Shown here: positions 9,817 through 18,495 of the stretch, piece by piece
How the letters are laid out: each line of letters starts with the position of its first letter
How positions within the stretch are numbered: the first letter of the stretch is position 1
Assembly (NCBI RefSeq): GCF_007860175.1
Contig: NZ_SJPX01000001.1
Location: forward strand, 310,001-374,000
DNA: 64,000 nt
DNA from: Rubripirellula reticaptiva
Lineage (GTDB): Bacteria > Planctomycetota > Planctomycetia > Pirellulales > Pirellulaceae
Reading direction: 5' to 3'
Notes under the pieces: generated by a model
Databases searched by the model: none
What the model was told of the DNA's origin: nothing
Seen by the model: only the letters and a program-made list of their open reading frames with translations
Position numbers and translations under genes: made by a program

Positions 9817-9846
9817 GAGAGTTGGAATTGAGAGAGTTGGAATTGA
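9817..9846. repeat. 15-bp perfect tandem duplication upstream of ppk1
   Basis: GAGAGTTGGAATTGA occurs twice head to tail (9817-9831 and 9832-9846), followed by a partial third copy (GAATTGGGA). It lies in the 102-bp spacer between the PSCyt1/DUF2231 gene and ppk1, immediately 5' of the ppk1 start on the minus strand. Confidence 0.8.
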
Positions 9847-9889
9847 GAATTGGGAAATGCTGGCGTTCACTATTTGAGTTCAGCGTTCT

Positions 9890-10996
9890 TTATTCTCCGG
9901 TGTCTTCTTGTGGTGCGACGACTTCAATGTCAACAACTTCAACATCAACTGAATCGACGTCAACTTTCTCGGTCCCCAACAGCGTTCGAAACATCTTGGG
10001 ATAGAAGTCTTCGCCGTAGCTCATTTCACCACCTTGATGACCCACTAAACCCGAAATTGCAGCGCAAACCAACAAGCCGAACTTCCAAACAAAGTTCATT
10101 TTCGGACGGTCGCCACGCAACGACAAAAGCGCCACGATCGCAAATCCGACCGACAGAATCGAAACGATCACGCCGCTCCAACGGTGCCAGAAAATTTCTC
10201 GGTCCATCATCTCGGCATCAAATCGATTCCACGATCCATAGCCTTGCTCGGTGGCGAAGGACCATCCCATCAAGGTTGCACCAACCGCTGACACTGCGCC
10301 GAACAACAAACACGCTAACGGAATCTGAGTTCCTAGCGATGGCCACTTCCATCCCAAAACCACGAAACCGGCACCGAACATCAACAGCGCAATCGGAAAG
10401 TGAACGGTCGCGGGGTGCAAGAAACCCTGTGCGGCCCAAACTCGCTCGAGCAAACTCTTTGGCGCCTGTGCAACGTCCACGTCTACGTCCAACAAAACAG
10501 CGACTCTAGAACCGTCAATTGCGAAGTCTTCGGGCCAATCGGCACCCTCGTTGATCCATACTTTGACGAGCGCCAACTCGCCCGCTGACAGTGGACCGCC
10601 ATGAGAACGCGGCGGCATCAACATGTCTTCGTCATCAGTCGTCAGATAGTCGACGTAAAGCGTGCTGGAATCGGCGTCGTCCGGTTCAAGGTAGTCCATC
10701 ATCATATCGCGATCGTCGACTCGAAAGTCGTTCTTTGCATCGTCGGGACCGTGACATTCCAAGCAGTGCTTTACCAACAGCGGTGCGATGTCGCGTCCAA
10801 ATTGAACCAAGTGCCCGTTCTCATCAAGCGGAGTCGTTTCTGCGGCATCGACTTCCACGATTTCCACATCCAGCACCTCGGCGTCCTGTGCTGACGAGAC
10901 GGCCGCCCTGCCCTGCCCTGCGACAGTCAGCGTGAATGCGACCAAGCATCCGAAAATGAAACGTGCGATACCTGCGTCGAGGTGAAGTTGGAACAT
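9890..10996 (-). CDS. Planctomycete-type cytochrome c (PSCyt1) fused to a four-helix membrane domain (DUF2231-like)
   Basis: The 368-aa protein has an N-terminal signal segment (about residues 8-32). A single c-type haem site of the PSCyt1 kind follows, HCLECHG at residues 77-83, with a likely distal Met in the MLMPP segment near 135. Residues about 195-345 contain several membrane helices opening with FLHPATVHFPIALLMFGAGF, the hallmark of DUF2231. The N- and C-terminal tails are unusual: both contain alternating Val/acidic runs (LDVEIVEVD near 42; VDVDSVDVEVVDIEVV near 345). The protein is probably a periplasm-facing haem protein anchored in the cytoplasmic membrane. No electron-transfer partner is encoded next to it. 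Confidence 0.82.
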   Translation of the reverse strand: MFQLHLDAGIARFIFGCLVAFTLTVAGQGRAAVSSAQDAEVLDVEIVEVDAAETTPLDENGHLVQFGRDIAPLLVKHCLECHGPDDAKNDFRVDDRDMMMDYLEPDDADSSTLYVDYLTTDDEDMLMPPRSHGGPLSAGELALVKVWINEGADWPEDFAIDGSRVAVLLDVDVDVAQAPKSLLERVWAAQGFLHPATVHFPIALLMFGAGFVVLGWKWPSLGTQIPLACLLFGAVSAVGATLMGWSFATEQGYGSWNRFDAEMMDREIFWHRWSGVIVSILSVGFAIVALLSLRGDRPKMNFVWKFGLLVCAAISGLVGHQGGEMSYGEDFYPKMFRTLLGTEKVDVDSVDVEVVDIEVVAPQEDTGE

Positions 10997-11210
10997 ACAG
11001 AAAGTCTCCGTTGGCGTTTTAGAATCGCCAGTGAGTTCAAAGGCGGGGATCAGCGATCCAATTTTGCCGTTTCCAAAACGACAACATGCTGATGCGAAGC
11101 TGCTTGATTACCAAGGATTCCGCCATACCATTGTCGTCCGATCGGGCCAGACTTTCCAGGCCACAGGGTTGCTAGGCAAGGACAGACTCCGGAAACGCCG
11201 AGCTACAGAA

Positions 11211-11225
11211 CGCCTGCGGCAGGCG
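11211..11225. terminator. GC-rich hairpin just after the sigma-like gene
   Basis: CGCCTGC-G-GCAGGCG forms a perfect 7-bp inverted repeat with a single central base, 3 bp beyond the stop codon of the minus-strand sigma-like gene. It lacks a T tract. The surrounding 200 bp contain no convincing gene. Confidence 0.4.
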
Positions 11226-11227
11226 GC

Positions 11228-11920
11228 CTAGACCGCGATGCCTGAGAAAGCTTTCCCAAGCCCCAACAGGGCGATCTCGCGTTTAACGTCTTCGCTGGTC
11301 GGCGCTTCCAAAGTTTCGGCAACCTCGTCAGCGATCAATTGAGCGAACAAGGTCCTGGCTTCGGCCAATGTCTTCTGCACCGTTGCCTCGTCGATTTTCA
11401 ACCCCGATTCGGACGCAATTTGCAGAACCAACATCGCGGGCGTCGCAGGGGTACTTTTCGTCGCGCCGTGCAGCACCGTGTAGACCGGCGATTCAGGGCT
11501 GGTGTGTTCCTGGCGTTCGAGCGATCGCCAGGCCCGTTCGAGCAAACCTTCGCGCCAGTACGTCAGCCACTGCTTTGATTCCAGCGTGATGCTTTCCAGA
11601 TCTAACGTCGGTCGACTGCCTTCGGGCAACTCTGCAACCGCCGACTTGGCCGCCGAACGGATGCCTCGCAACAAGAAATCTCGCAGCCGGCCTCGTTTGT
11701 GTTCGCCGAAACCCACCGACACCAAATGACCTAGAAGCAATTTCAGTGATTCATCCGCCAGATCGCTCGACCCTAAAATCGCAGTCAGCTGACGGCGCAT
11801 CGGCGATAGATAGCGAAGCACAAAACCAGCCGCGCTATCCGCTTGCGTCCAAGGGTGCGATGATCGCACCAAGTTGATCGAACTTGTGCGTCCGGTTGCA
11901 GAAGAAGTCAGGTCAGCCAT
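11228..11920 (-). CDS. Divergent ECF-sigma-factor-like protein
   Basis: The 230-aa protein is not an obvious member of a named family. Its layout resembles planctomycete ECF sigma factors. Residues about 33-95 look like region 2, with a conserved-type segment GEHKRGRLRDFLLRGI at 72-87; then comes a Trp-rich WREGLLERAWRSLE helix at 122-135. The tail TLAEARTLFAQLIADEVAETL at 184-204 followed by EDVKREIALL resembles the end of region 4 in kinase-linked ECF proteins. The DNA-recognition helix is hard to see, so it may be degenerate. The gene follows a Ser/Thr kinase gene on the same strand by 112 bp, the arrangement typical of such pairs. This is motif reading by eye only. Confidence 0.55.
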   Translation of the reverse strand: MADLTSSATGRTSSINLVRSSHPWTQADSAAGFVLRYLSPMRRQLTAILGSSDLADESLKLLLGHLVSVGFGEHKRGRLRDFLLRGIRSAAKSAVAELPEGSRPTLDLESITLESKQWLTYWREGLLERAWRSLERQEHTSPESPVYTVLHGATKSTPATPAMLVLQIASESGLKIDEATVQKTLAEARTLFAQLIADEVAETLEAPTSEDVKREIALLGLGKAFSGIAV

Positions 11921-12032
11921 TTGGATAAGTTTAACCCGCCGGATCGGTCAAGTGTGAAGCCAGACGGCTTCGAAAAGCGGTGGAACAGGCGGTCGTTGTG
12001 GCCACCTCATTCATCCCGTCACTGTCATTGCA

Positions 12033-14207
12033 TCATTGCCGCTGTCGAATCGCCAGCCCCGGTGACTCGGACGGTCGTCCTTCTTTCGATCGAAAGTAGG
12101 TGCGTTTAGACGACCGGCTTTGACGAACCAAAGCAATCGTGACTCGGTCATCGCGTGACGTCCTTAGGAAATCGTCAAAAGCGGTTCCCGATATTCTGAT
12201 CTGATCCGCCTGGTCTTTCAAACGGTTATCTCGGTTCATGAACTGCACCGCCCCCAGAAGAGTCTGGCTTTCGACTCCTTCACGCAACGGTGACTGGCTC
12301 CAAGTCAAATACCCTGGCCCAGACTCGGTCCATCCAGAGTCCAAGCCCTGGACTATTCCATAAGCTACAAATTTATTTTCCGCATCGACCTCTCCATGCT
12401 GCGCGACAGTCAACAATAGAATCACCCGATCAATCTCTTTGCGGTCGAACTTGCACTTTGCCAAATCGAATCGCAAATAGATGTGTTCTTGAACCATGAT
12501 GCTACCATCCGGCCCCTGAAACCCTTGAACGATATGTCGATCGCCAAACGATTCGTCTGACGTGCTGCTGACATAGGTATCGGCTCCACGACCATCCGCC
12601 GTTCGTAACGTCTGGTAGCCCAGCAGTTCGCTGGTCATCAAATTCTCTTCGACCGCCAAATTCGAATTGGATTGCCCAACCACGGTACCGCCCGGCGTTT
12701 GCAATTCAAAAACAATTTTGTACTGAGTCGGTGCTATTCGATCAGTCAGAATCTGAATTTCGAACTCATCAGATTCCCCAGGCTGGGGAAGCGAACTGGC
12801 GGAAAATTTGCGAGGAAAGACAGGTGCTTTCAACCGCTTACCATCCGCCGGCACCAGATAGGTCACCAACTGGGCCACCACATCCGCACCGGCGTTTAGC
12901 TGCCGAGGATCGTCAGCATCTCCGCTGGCTCGATTAATCAAACGCATTTTAAATCGCGCGGCCTCACCGCCAGTCACCTGCAAGGAGCTGGCGTTCACCG
13001 GCGAAAGTTCAAGTGACGCCAGCGACGCTGCGGTGATCACCGCCTGCTTGACCGGAACAGCATCGACACGACGACGACTCACGTCGGAACGGTTGGACGT
13101 CGAATCGACCGGATTCGGTACACTTGCGATGCGATTGGGACTCGCAACCCAAGCCACCATGATCGCGAGCACTAGCAGTCCCGCAATGGAATAAGCCCAC
13201 CAAGGAATCAAGCGAACCTTAGACGTCACATCGACACGAGTTCGAGAGACCGACGAGTCGGTTGCTTTAGCTTTGCCGGCGGTGGTTGGCCCGACCACAA
13301 TTTGCATCGCGGCTTGGTGCTCGGCCGAACAGCGTTGTTCACAATCATCGATCAGCTTGACCAACTGGGTCGCCGAACTCGGACGATCTCGAGCTTCCTT
13401 TGACAACAGCCGCTCGATCAATTCACACAGCGGAGCCGGTGTCTGCGGCGCGACCGTCGCCAGCGGCACAAAATCCTGACAGATGATGGCGATCAGTTGA
13501 CCTGTCATCGTGTCGGATCTCAGCGGCAGGGTTCCGCTTAACATCTGATAAAGCATGACGCCGAGCGAGTACAAATCAGTCCGGTCGTCGACCGGTTCAT
13601 TGCGAGCCTGTTCAGGCGACAAGTATCCGGGACTGCCGACGACGCTGCCGCGAGGTGTTAAACGATCGGTTCCAGCGACCGCTAACCCAAAGTCCAATAT
13701 TTTGGCGCGTCCACTGGGCTCTTCCAACCAAATGTTGGCAGGCTTGATATCGCGGTGATAAATGCCGCAGGCATGCGCGGCACCCAACCCCATCGCGACC
13801 TCTCGCGCGATACGAATCGCGTCCACGTAGTCGAACCGCTGGCCCGCTGATTTGTCCGCTTTGATTTTCTCGAAAAGCGATTGCCCTTTCAATAACTCCA
13901 TCGCCAAAAATGGCATGCCGCGATGGACGCCGACTTCGAAAATGGTGGCAACGTTATCGTGATGAACTGCGGCCATCGACCGAGCTTCTTCGACGAACCG
14001 TTTGCGGCTGCCCGTGGTGCCAGCGAACTTCTTGTTCATCATCTTCACGGCGACGGTTCGTTTCAGCCGCCCGTCCGTAGCCCGAAACACCTCACCCATT
14101 CCGCCTTTGCCCAGCACCCCGACAATTCGGTACGGGCCCAACCGACCAAGTTCGCCCGCGCGTGACGGGGGATCCAGGAATTCGTAGGCAGGTTTTTCGG
14201 TACTCAT
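12033..14207 (-). CDS. Membrane-bound serine/threonine protein kinase with C-terminal DNRLRE-like domain
   Basis: The 724-aa protein begins with a Hanks-type kinase domain (about residues 26-290): P-loop GKGGMGEV at 33-40, catalytic Lys in VAVK (55), HRDIKPANIW at 151-160, DFGLA at 172-176 and GSPGYLSPEQ at 191-200. All key residues are present, so it should be active. A single membrane helix follows (about 332-354). The outer part includes a region of unknown type and, from about 560, a beta-rich domain resembling DNRLRE/CBM96-type modules (EHIYLRFDL, then an SGTAFDDFL end). The topology suggests a sensor outside the membrane and a kinase in the cytoplasm. The downstream gene is the sigma-like protein. 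Confidence 0.88.
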   Translation of the reverse strand: MSTEKPAYEFLDPPSRAGELGRLGPYRIVGVLGKGGMGEVFRATDGRLKRTVAVKMMNKKFAGTTGSRKRFVEEARSMAAVHHDNVATIFEVGVHRGMPFLAMELLKGQSLFEKIKADKSAGQRFDYVDAIRIAREVAMGLGAAHACGIYHRDIKPANIWLEEPSGRAKILDFGLAVAGTDRLTPRGSVVGSPGYLSPEQARNEPVDDRTDLYSLGVMLYQMLSGTLPLRSDTMTGQLIAIICQDFVPLATVAPQTPAPLCELIERLLSKEARDRPSSATQLVKLIDDCEQRCSAEHQAAMQIVVGPTTAGKAKATDSSVSRTRVDVTSKVRLIPWWAYSIAGLLVLAIMVAWVASPNRIASVPNPVDSTSNRSDVSRRRVDAVPVKQAVITAASLASLELSPVNASSLQVTGGEAARFKMRLINRASGDADDPRQLNAGADVVAQLVTYLVPADGKRLKAPVFPRKFSASSLPQPGESDEFEIQILTDRIAPTQYKIVFELQTPGGTVVGQSNSNLAVEENLMTSELLGYQTLRTADGRGADTYVSSTSDESFGDRHIVQGFQGPDGSIMVQEHIYLRFDLAKCKFDRKEIDRVILLLTVAQHGEVDAENKFVAYGIVQGLDSGWTESGPGYLTWSQSPLREGVESQTLLGAVQFMNRDNRLKDQADQIRISGTAFDDFLRTSRDDRVTIALVRQSRSSKRTYFRSKEGRPSESPGLAIRQRQ

Positions 14208-14433
14208 ATTTCATGCAAACCTAAACACTGATCGCCCTAGATTCAACGCTGTACACATTAACTATCCCGCAAATATCGGACTCACCGACCGGTTAACCGA
14301 CATCGACGCGACCCCATCTGGTGGTCCGGGGATTGCCAACCTACGGACTTTGCCGCCATCCTTTGGCACCGGGCCTGCAACCGCACCATGCCAAAACCGC
14401 CCCCCGACCCCCACGCACCGCCGAGCCGATCCC

Positions 14434-15396
14434 GTGAATCGTACCCCCGTTGCCGACCTGACCGATGGTCAACAGATCGACCAAGTCTTCCGGGCCGCCG
14501 ACAAACAACTAAGAGTCAATCGCCAAGGCGGAAAGTACATCTTGATGCGTCTTTCCGATAAGTCGGGAGTGATCGCAGCGATGATGTGGAACGTTGACGA
14601 AACGATGTTCGAATCGTTCCAGCGCGGCGGCTATGTGCATTGCCACGGCCGAACGCAAATCCACAATGGCGCATTGCAACTGATTGTGACCGATATCGAA
14701 TCGATCGACGAATCAGAGGTCGACGTGGACGATTTTGAACGATTCGACGCCAACGAATCGGACCGATTGATGACGCGGCTCGGCGAAATCCTTCGGGGAT
14801 TGCGAAACGCACCACTACGGCAACTTGCCGAAGTCTACTTGGCTGACGAAAACTTCGTCGCTCGATTCAAAAAAGCTGCCGCCGCAGTATCCAATCACCA
14901 CGCGTTCCCCGGCGGCCTGCTGCGACACACCGTCGACATGATGGAGCTTTGCCAATTGGTCGGGCCGCGGTACCCCCAACTGGACGCCGACCTGCTGACG
15001 TTCGGCGCGTTCCTGCATGACCTGGGCAAAATCGAAGAACTATCCTGTGACGGCGAGATCTCGTACACCGATCGCGGGCAACTGGTCGGCCACATCGTGA
15101 TCGGTGTTCAAATGCTCGGCGAAAAAATCGCTGACTTCGAAAAGAACGGCGAAGCGTTTCCTGCCGAACTGCGTTTGCACTTGGAACACATGGTCGTCAG
15201 CCATCATGGGCAAATTGAATTCGGAAGCCCCAAGCTTCCAGTGATGCTGGAATCCGTCACGCTACATCACATCGATAACCTGGATGCAAAATTATGGTCT
15301 TACACCGCAGCGATCCAAACCGATGTTTCGGGTGACGGAAACTGGACAAACTACACGCCGTCGATCGGTCGCAAGTTGTGGAAAAAGCAAAGCTAG
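14434..15396 (+). CDS. YhaM-like 3'-5' exoribonuclease (OB-fold plus HD domain)
   Basis: The protein combines an N-terminal OB-fold with a C-terminal HD phosphohydrolase domain, the YhaM arrangement, and would trim RNA or single-stranded DNA 3' ends with metal ions. I start at GTG 14434 (VNRTPVADL), giving 320 aa, close to YhaM length; the frame also extends to TTG 14350 but the added residues are Pro/Thr-rich and unlike the family. The OB part holds KYILMRLSDKSGVI near residue 33. The HD part holds NHHAFPGGLLRHT near 154 and GAFLHDLGKIEEL near 193, then HMVVSHHGQIEFGSPK near 256. It is 24 bp upstream of queC. Confidence 0.85.
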   Translation: MNRTPVADLTDGQQIDQVFRAADKQLRVNRQGGKYILMRLSDKSGVIAAMMWNVDETMFESFQRGGYVHCHGRTQIHNGALQLIVTDIESIDESEVDVDDFERFDANESDRLMTRLGEILRGLRNAPLRQLAEVYLADENFVARFKKAAAAVSNHHAFPGGLLRHTVDMMELCQLVGPRYPQLDADLLTFGAFLHDLGKIEELSCDGEISYTDRGQLVGHIVIGVQMLGEKIADFEKNGEAFPAELRLHLEHMVVSHHGQIEFGSPKLPVMLESVTLHHIDNLDAKLWSYTAAIQTDVSGDGNWTNYTPSIGRKLWKKQS

Positions 15397-15420
15397 CACC
15401 TGACGAATCAAGGAAAGCGA

Positions 15421-16110
15421 ATGAACCACCCCCTTCCCGCCGTCGTCCTGCTTTCGGGCGGCCTGGACAGCGCCACCTGCCTCGCGATCGCACGCGACAA
15501 GGGATTCACGCCCCACGCGATCAGCTTTCGATATGGCCAACGACATGATTACGAACTCGATCGCGCGGTTCGTTTAGCCAGCAACCTACAAGCCGCCTCG
15601 CACCGGATCGTCGATATCGACCTCGCCCAGTTCGGCGGATCGGCGCTGACCGACGCCAAAATTCCGGTCCCCAAAGCAGACTCGATCGCAGAAATGGGCA
15701 GCAGCATTCCGGTCACTTATGTGCCGGCGCGGAACACGGTCTTCTTGTCGCTGGCGCTGGCGTTTGCCGAAACAATCCAGTCACGTGACATCTTCATCGG
15801 CGTCAACGCACTCGACTACAGCGGCTATCCTGACTGCCGTCCCGAATTCATCGCCGCCTACGAGACGATGGCCAACTTGGCAACCAAAGCGTCGATGGAA
15901 AACCCTCGCCGCTTGACCATTCACACACCGCTGATCGATTTAACGAAAGGCCAAATCATTCAAACGGGCGTCGCACTGGGCGTCGATTACGCAAACACGC
16001 TTTCGTGTTATGACCCGGGCAGCGGAGGCAGCCCATGCGGTCACTGCGACGCTTGCCTGCTACGTGCGAAAGGGTTCGCCGAAAACGGCATGACGGATCC
16101 AGCAACCTAG
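15421..16110 (+). CDS. queC: 7-cyano-7-deazaguanine synthase QueC
   Basis: QueC converts 7-carboxy-7-deazaguanine to preQ0 using ATP and ammonia, in queuosine biosynthesis. The 229-aa length is normal. The PP-loop is [13 protein letters not shown] at residues 9-21. The C-terminal zinc site is four Cys in [20 protein letters not shown] (near residue 199). Other conserved segments are [11 protein letters not shown] near 100 and [18 protein letters not shown] near 128. The ATG at 15421 is preceded by AAGGAAAGCGA, a good ribosome-binding site. queD, queE and queF are not in the window. Confidence 0.96.
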   Translation: MNHPLPAVVLLSGGLDSATCLAIARDKGFTPHAISFRYGQRHDYELDRAVRLASNLQAASHRIVDIDLAQFGGSALTDAKIPVPKADSIAEMGSSIPVTYVPARNTVFLSLALAFAETIQSRDIFIGVNALDYSGYPDCRPEFIAAYETMANLATKASMENPRRLTIHTPLIDLTKGQIIQTGVALGVDYANTLSCYDPGSGGSPCGHCDACLLRAKGFAENGMTDPAT

Positions 16111-16148
16111 CGATTCCATTGCAGTCGGGCTTTCGGGTAGTAAAACTC

Positions 16149-16163
16149 GCCAAGAGTCTTGGC
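16149..16163. repeat. Palindrome copy 1 (GCCAAGA-G-TCTTGGC)
   Basis: A perfect 7-bp palindrome with one central base lies between the convergent ends of queC and the secreted-protein gene. A second copy at 17479 differs by a compensating pair of bases and has the same first flanking bases (TC before, CTG after). Confidence 0.6.
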
Positions 16164-16243
16164 CTGGTAGGACTAGACGCAGCCCCTTCCTTCCTTGCCT
16201 CGATTAGAAAACCTATCCAATGGCCATTTCCTGGACACTCCAT

Positions 16244-17302
16244 TCAATTTTTGCGTGTCTGCCCTTTGCCAAGTCCATTGGTTGGCTGCAACTCCTCGGG
16301 AGTCCTCCAGGGTGTACCGGTAAACAAGCCGCCCGGTTGCGCGTGGGTGTCAAAGTAAAAGTCGTAAAGCGGCGAGAATTGCAGACGAAAGTCGGTCGAC
16401 TCGCAATCAAAAAACTTATCGTCTAGCTCATCACCGACACGCCAATCGAACACCCAATGGTGATGCACTTCCGCACCTCCGCGTGAACTGCCGGCGGCTG
16501 CCTTGACAACGTGCGGCAACCATTCACTGAGCTTCAGATTCTTTTTCCACTTAATGTTGGTCTCACCAAATCGATCGGGCATATTTGGGTTTGTGCTCGT
16601 GTACTTCACCTGCGTTGGCATGTAGCCGTATGCCTTTGATTGTGTCAGTTCAATGTCAAATGCCAATGTGTGCTGCCTCCAATGCCATTTACTCACAATG
16701 TCACCCTGCGTTACCTCTTCGGCCGACAAAAACTTGCTTTCCTGCAAGTAAACCTTTTCGATCCATCCTCGCTGTAGCATTTCGTTCTGTAAAAACATTG
16801 CATGCAGAACCAAATCGTCAAATGGGTCGAAGCTCACGAATGAGAGTCGATTCTCACCAATGAATCGTGCAACCGTCTGTCCTTTTTCTCTCTGAGAGTA
16901 ACCGTGGGTGTCAGCGGAACCAGCGCGACCTTTCAGCTTTTCGCCGCACTGAAAGAACTCGACCCAGTACTGGAACTCGAAACTGCGGTTGGACGACCCG
17001 GGCCCCATCACCTTGCCATGCGCACGGTAGTTAAAATTTTTGGCCTTGTTGCCCGCGTGCAGTTTGTAGATGCGATTGATCGCGATGGGCGGGCGATTGA
17101 CGGATTCTGCACTTAGCGTCGTCGTTTCACCGGTCACCATCAATGCATACCGACTTAGCACGCTGTCACGGAGCAAGATCAAATCCGCGAGCCCATCATA
17201 GACGATCGCCTCCTTTTTCTCCGCTTCAGCAGCTTCATCCGCGATCAACGACAAAGTCATAAAAAGCGAGACACCAATCGTCAAAACACAACGCATCAAC
17301 AT
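16244..17302 (-). CDS. Secreted protein of unknown function
   Basis: I do not recognise the family. The ATG at 17302 gives 352 aa and is preceded by GGAG with about 7 bp spacing; a TTG at 17323 in the same frame is less likely. Residues 1-22 are a clear signal peptide (MLMRCVLTIGVSLFMTLSLIAD). The mature part is rich in aromatic residues and ends in a Trp/His/Phe-rich region (VHHHWVFDWRVGDE near 292). It resembles no enzyme I can name. The gene is bracketed by two related palindromes (16149 and 17479) and does not share obvious operon spacing with yraN upstream, so it may be a lineage-specific insertion. Confidence 0.7.
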   Translation of the reverse strand: MLMRCVLTIGVSLFMTLSLIADEAAEAEKKEAIVYDGLADLILLRDSVLSRYALMVTGETTTLSAESVNRPPIAINRIYKLHAGNKAKNFNYRAHGKVMGPGSSNRSFEFQYWVEFFQCGEKLKGRAGSADTHGYSQREKGQTVARFIGENRLSFVSFDPFDDLVLHAMFLQNEMLQRGWIEKVYLQESKFLSAEEVTQGDIVSKWHWRQHTLAFDIELTQSKAYGYMPTQVKYTSTNPNMPDRFGETNIKWKKNLKLSEWLPHVVKAAAGSSRGGAEVHHHWVFDWRVGDELDDKFFDCESTDFRLQFSPLYDFYFDTHAQPGGLFTGTPWRTPEELQPTNGLGKGQTRKN

Positions 17303-17478
17303 ACCACATCTCCAGGAAAACAAATTGTATGCTACGCGTCCAATCGAACGCCCAAATCGACGACCATTCTGTTTTGCAAGTCACTCTAGAGTCTCGAAGC
17401 GATTCACATTCCAAAGCATTGAACGCTGGTCAGCCCTACCCAGTCGACGGTGTCAATATAAGAAGGATTAAGAATGTC

Positions 17479-17493
17479 GCCAAAAGTTTTGGC
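17479..17493. repeat. Palindrome copy 2 (GCCAAAA-G-TTTTGGC)
   Basis: This perfect 7-1-7 palindrome matches the copy at 16149 except for the fifth/sixth arm pair, where G-C became A-T on both arms. It sits in the spacer between the secreted-protein gene start and the yraN 3' end. Confidence 0.6.
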
Positions 17494-17508
17494 CTGTGTG
17501 GAGACCGC

Positions 17509-17529
17509 CGAAAGTCTTGACGACTGTCG
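17509..17529. repeat. Imperfect inverted repeat next to palindrome 2
   Basis: CGAAAGTC and GACTGTCG, separated by 5 bases, form an inverted repeat with one mismatch, 15 bp beyond palindrome copy 2. It may be part of the same intergenic repeat family. Confidence 0.4.
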
Positions 17530-17582
17530 CTACGAACCGTTCCAGAAATTTTAGCTGCGGCGGACTACTAGCCCAACGCAAG

Positions 17583-18035
17583 CTAGAACATTTGGAATTC
17601 ACCGGCGACTTCGAACGCAGATTCGTAGTGCTCGATCTTATTGGGCGACTGCCCATCACCATGCCACCAAACCGCGATGACATCGAATCGAGCGGTGACG
17701 CCTAGCAGTTTCTTGCGTTTCAGATACCGCAGCGCCGCTCGCGATACCCTGCCCTGCTTTTCTGCGTCGACACGCTCGGCAGGATGCCCAGGTTTGGTCG
17801 TTGAATGCGTTTTAACTTCGACAAAGACGATCGTTTTCTTCTTGCGGTCAATCGCGATCAAGTCGATCTCGCCACCCCTGTCCGATTCACTTTCGGCCAC
17901 CACGACCAACCCCTTCTGACGCAGTAGCCGGGCGGCCGCCTGCTCGCCGCGTTTGCCTACCGAAGCGGTCTGGTCGATCGCACCGAAACGGATTTCGACG
18001 TACCGATCACGAACTCGCTTGACAAGCCAGTGCAT
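17583..18035 (-). CDS. yraN: UPF0102 / YraN-family nuclease-like protein
   Basis: YraN-family proteins are small restriction-endonuclease-fold proteins of uncertain cell role, commonly near rplS and trmD as here. From the ATG at 18035 the protein is 150 aa. Family motifs are GKRGEQAAARLLRQKG near residue 27, the catalytic-type GGEIDLIAID near 54 and VFVEVKTHS near 70, with the usual Asp/Glu-Val-Lys active-site pattern. The frame is open back to 18125, but the rplS terminator (18059-18098) lies inside that extension, so the shorter start is preferred. It therefore probably has its own promoter or relies on read-through. Confidence 0.85.
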   Translation of the reverse strand: MHWLVKRVRDRYVEIRFGAIDQTASVGKRGEQAAARLLRQKGLVVVAESESDRGGEIDLIAIDRKKKTIVFVEVKTHSTTKPGHPAERVDAEKQGRVSRAALRYLKRKKLLGVTARFDVIAVWWHGDGQSPNKIEHYESAFEVAGEFQMF

Positions 18036-18058
18036 AGCAGACGGCCCTTTCGGTGCGT

Positions 18059-18098
18059 AAAAAAACGACGCGTTCTCATGATAAAGGACACGTCGTTT
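18059..18098 (-). terminator. Rho-independent terminator after rplS
   Basis: Read on the minus strand, AAACGACG and CGTCGTTT form a perfect 8-bp stem around a 20-nt loop, followed by a run of seven T. It starts 34 bp after the rplS stop codon and is the clearest intrinsic terminator in the window. It would close the ffh-rpsP-trmD-rplS unit. Confidence 0.8.
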
Positions 18099-18131
18099 GT
18101 TGTGTGGGCAGTGAACTGACAGCACTTCGCT

Positions 18132-18485
18132 TTAGCTGCGGCGACGTTCTTTCAGACGAACGGCCTTACCAACCCGGCCACGCAAGAAGTACAGCTTCGC
18201 ACGTCGGACAACGCCGCTTCGCTTGACTTCGATCTTGTCGATTCGCGGGCTGTGAACGGGGAATTTACGTTCCACACCTTCACCGGCAACGATGCGGCGA
18301 ACCGCAAACATTTCTCGCGAACCAGTTCCGCTGCGTCCGATGACAACACCGGTGAAAACTTGGATTCGCTCTTTGTTGCCTTCAAGAATCTTCAAGTGCA
18401 CGTCGACCGTGTCACCGATTTCAAACTGAGGCGCGTCTTCTTTCAACGAGGTCTTTTCGACCAGGTCCATAATGGCTTTGGACAT
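18132..18485 (-). CDS. rplS: 50S ribosomal protein L19
   Basis: bL19 lies at the 30S-50S interface of the ribosome. The 117-aa length is normal. The family core is clear: [16 protein letters not shown] near residue 21, [18 protein letters not shown] near 41, [17 protein letters not shown] near 60 and the C-terminal [19 protein letters not shown]. The ATG at 18485 is 10 bp after the trmD stop, so the two are co-translated or at least co-transcribed. A strong terminator follows. Confidence 0.97.
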   Translation of the reverse strand: MSKAIMDLVEKTSLKEDAPQFEIGDTVDVHLKILEGNKERIQVFTGVVIGRSGTGSREMFAVRRIVAGEGVERKFPVHSPRIDKIEVKRSGVVRRAKLYFLRGRVGKAVRLKERRRS

Positions 18486-18495
18486 ATTATCAGGC

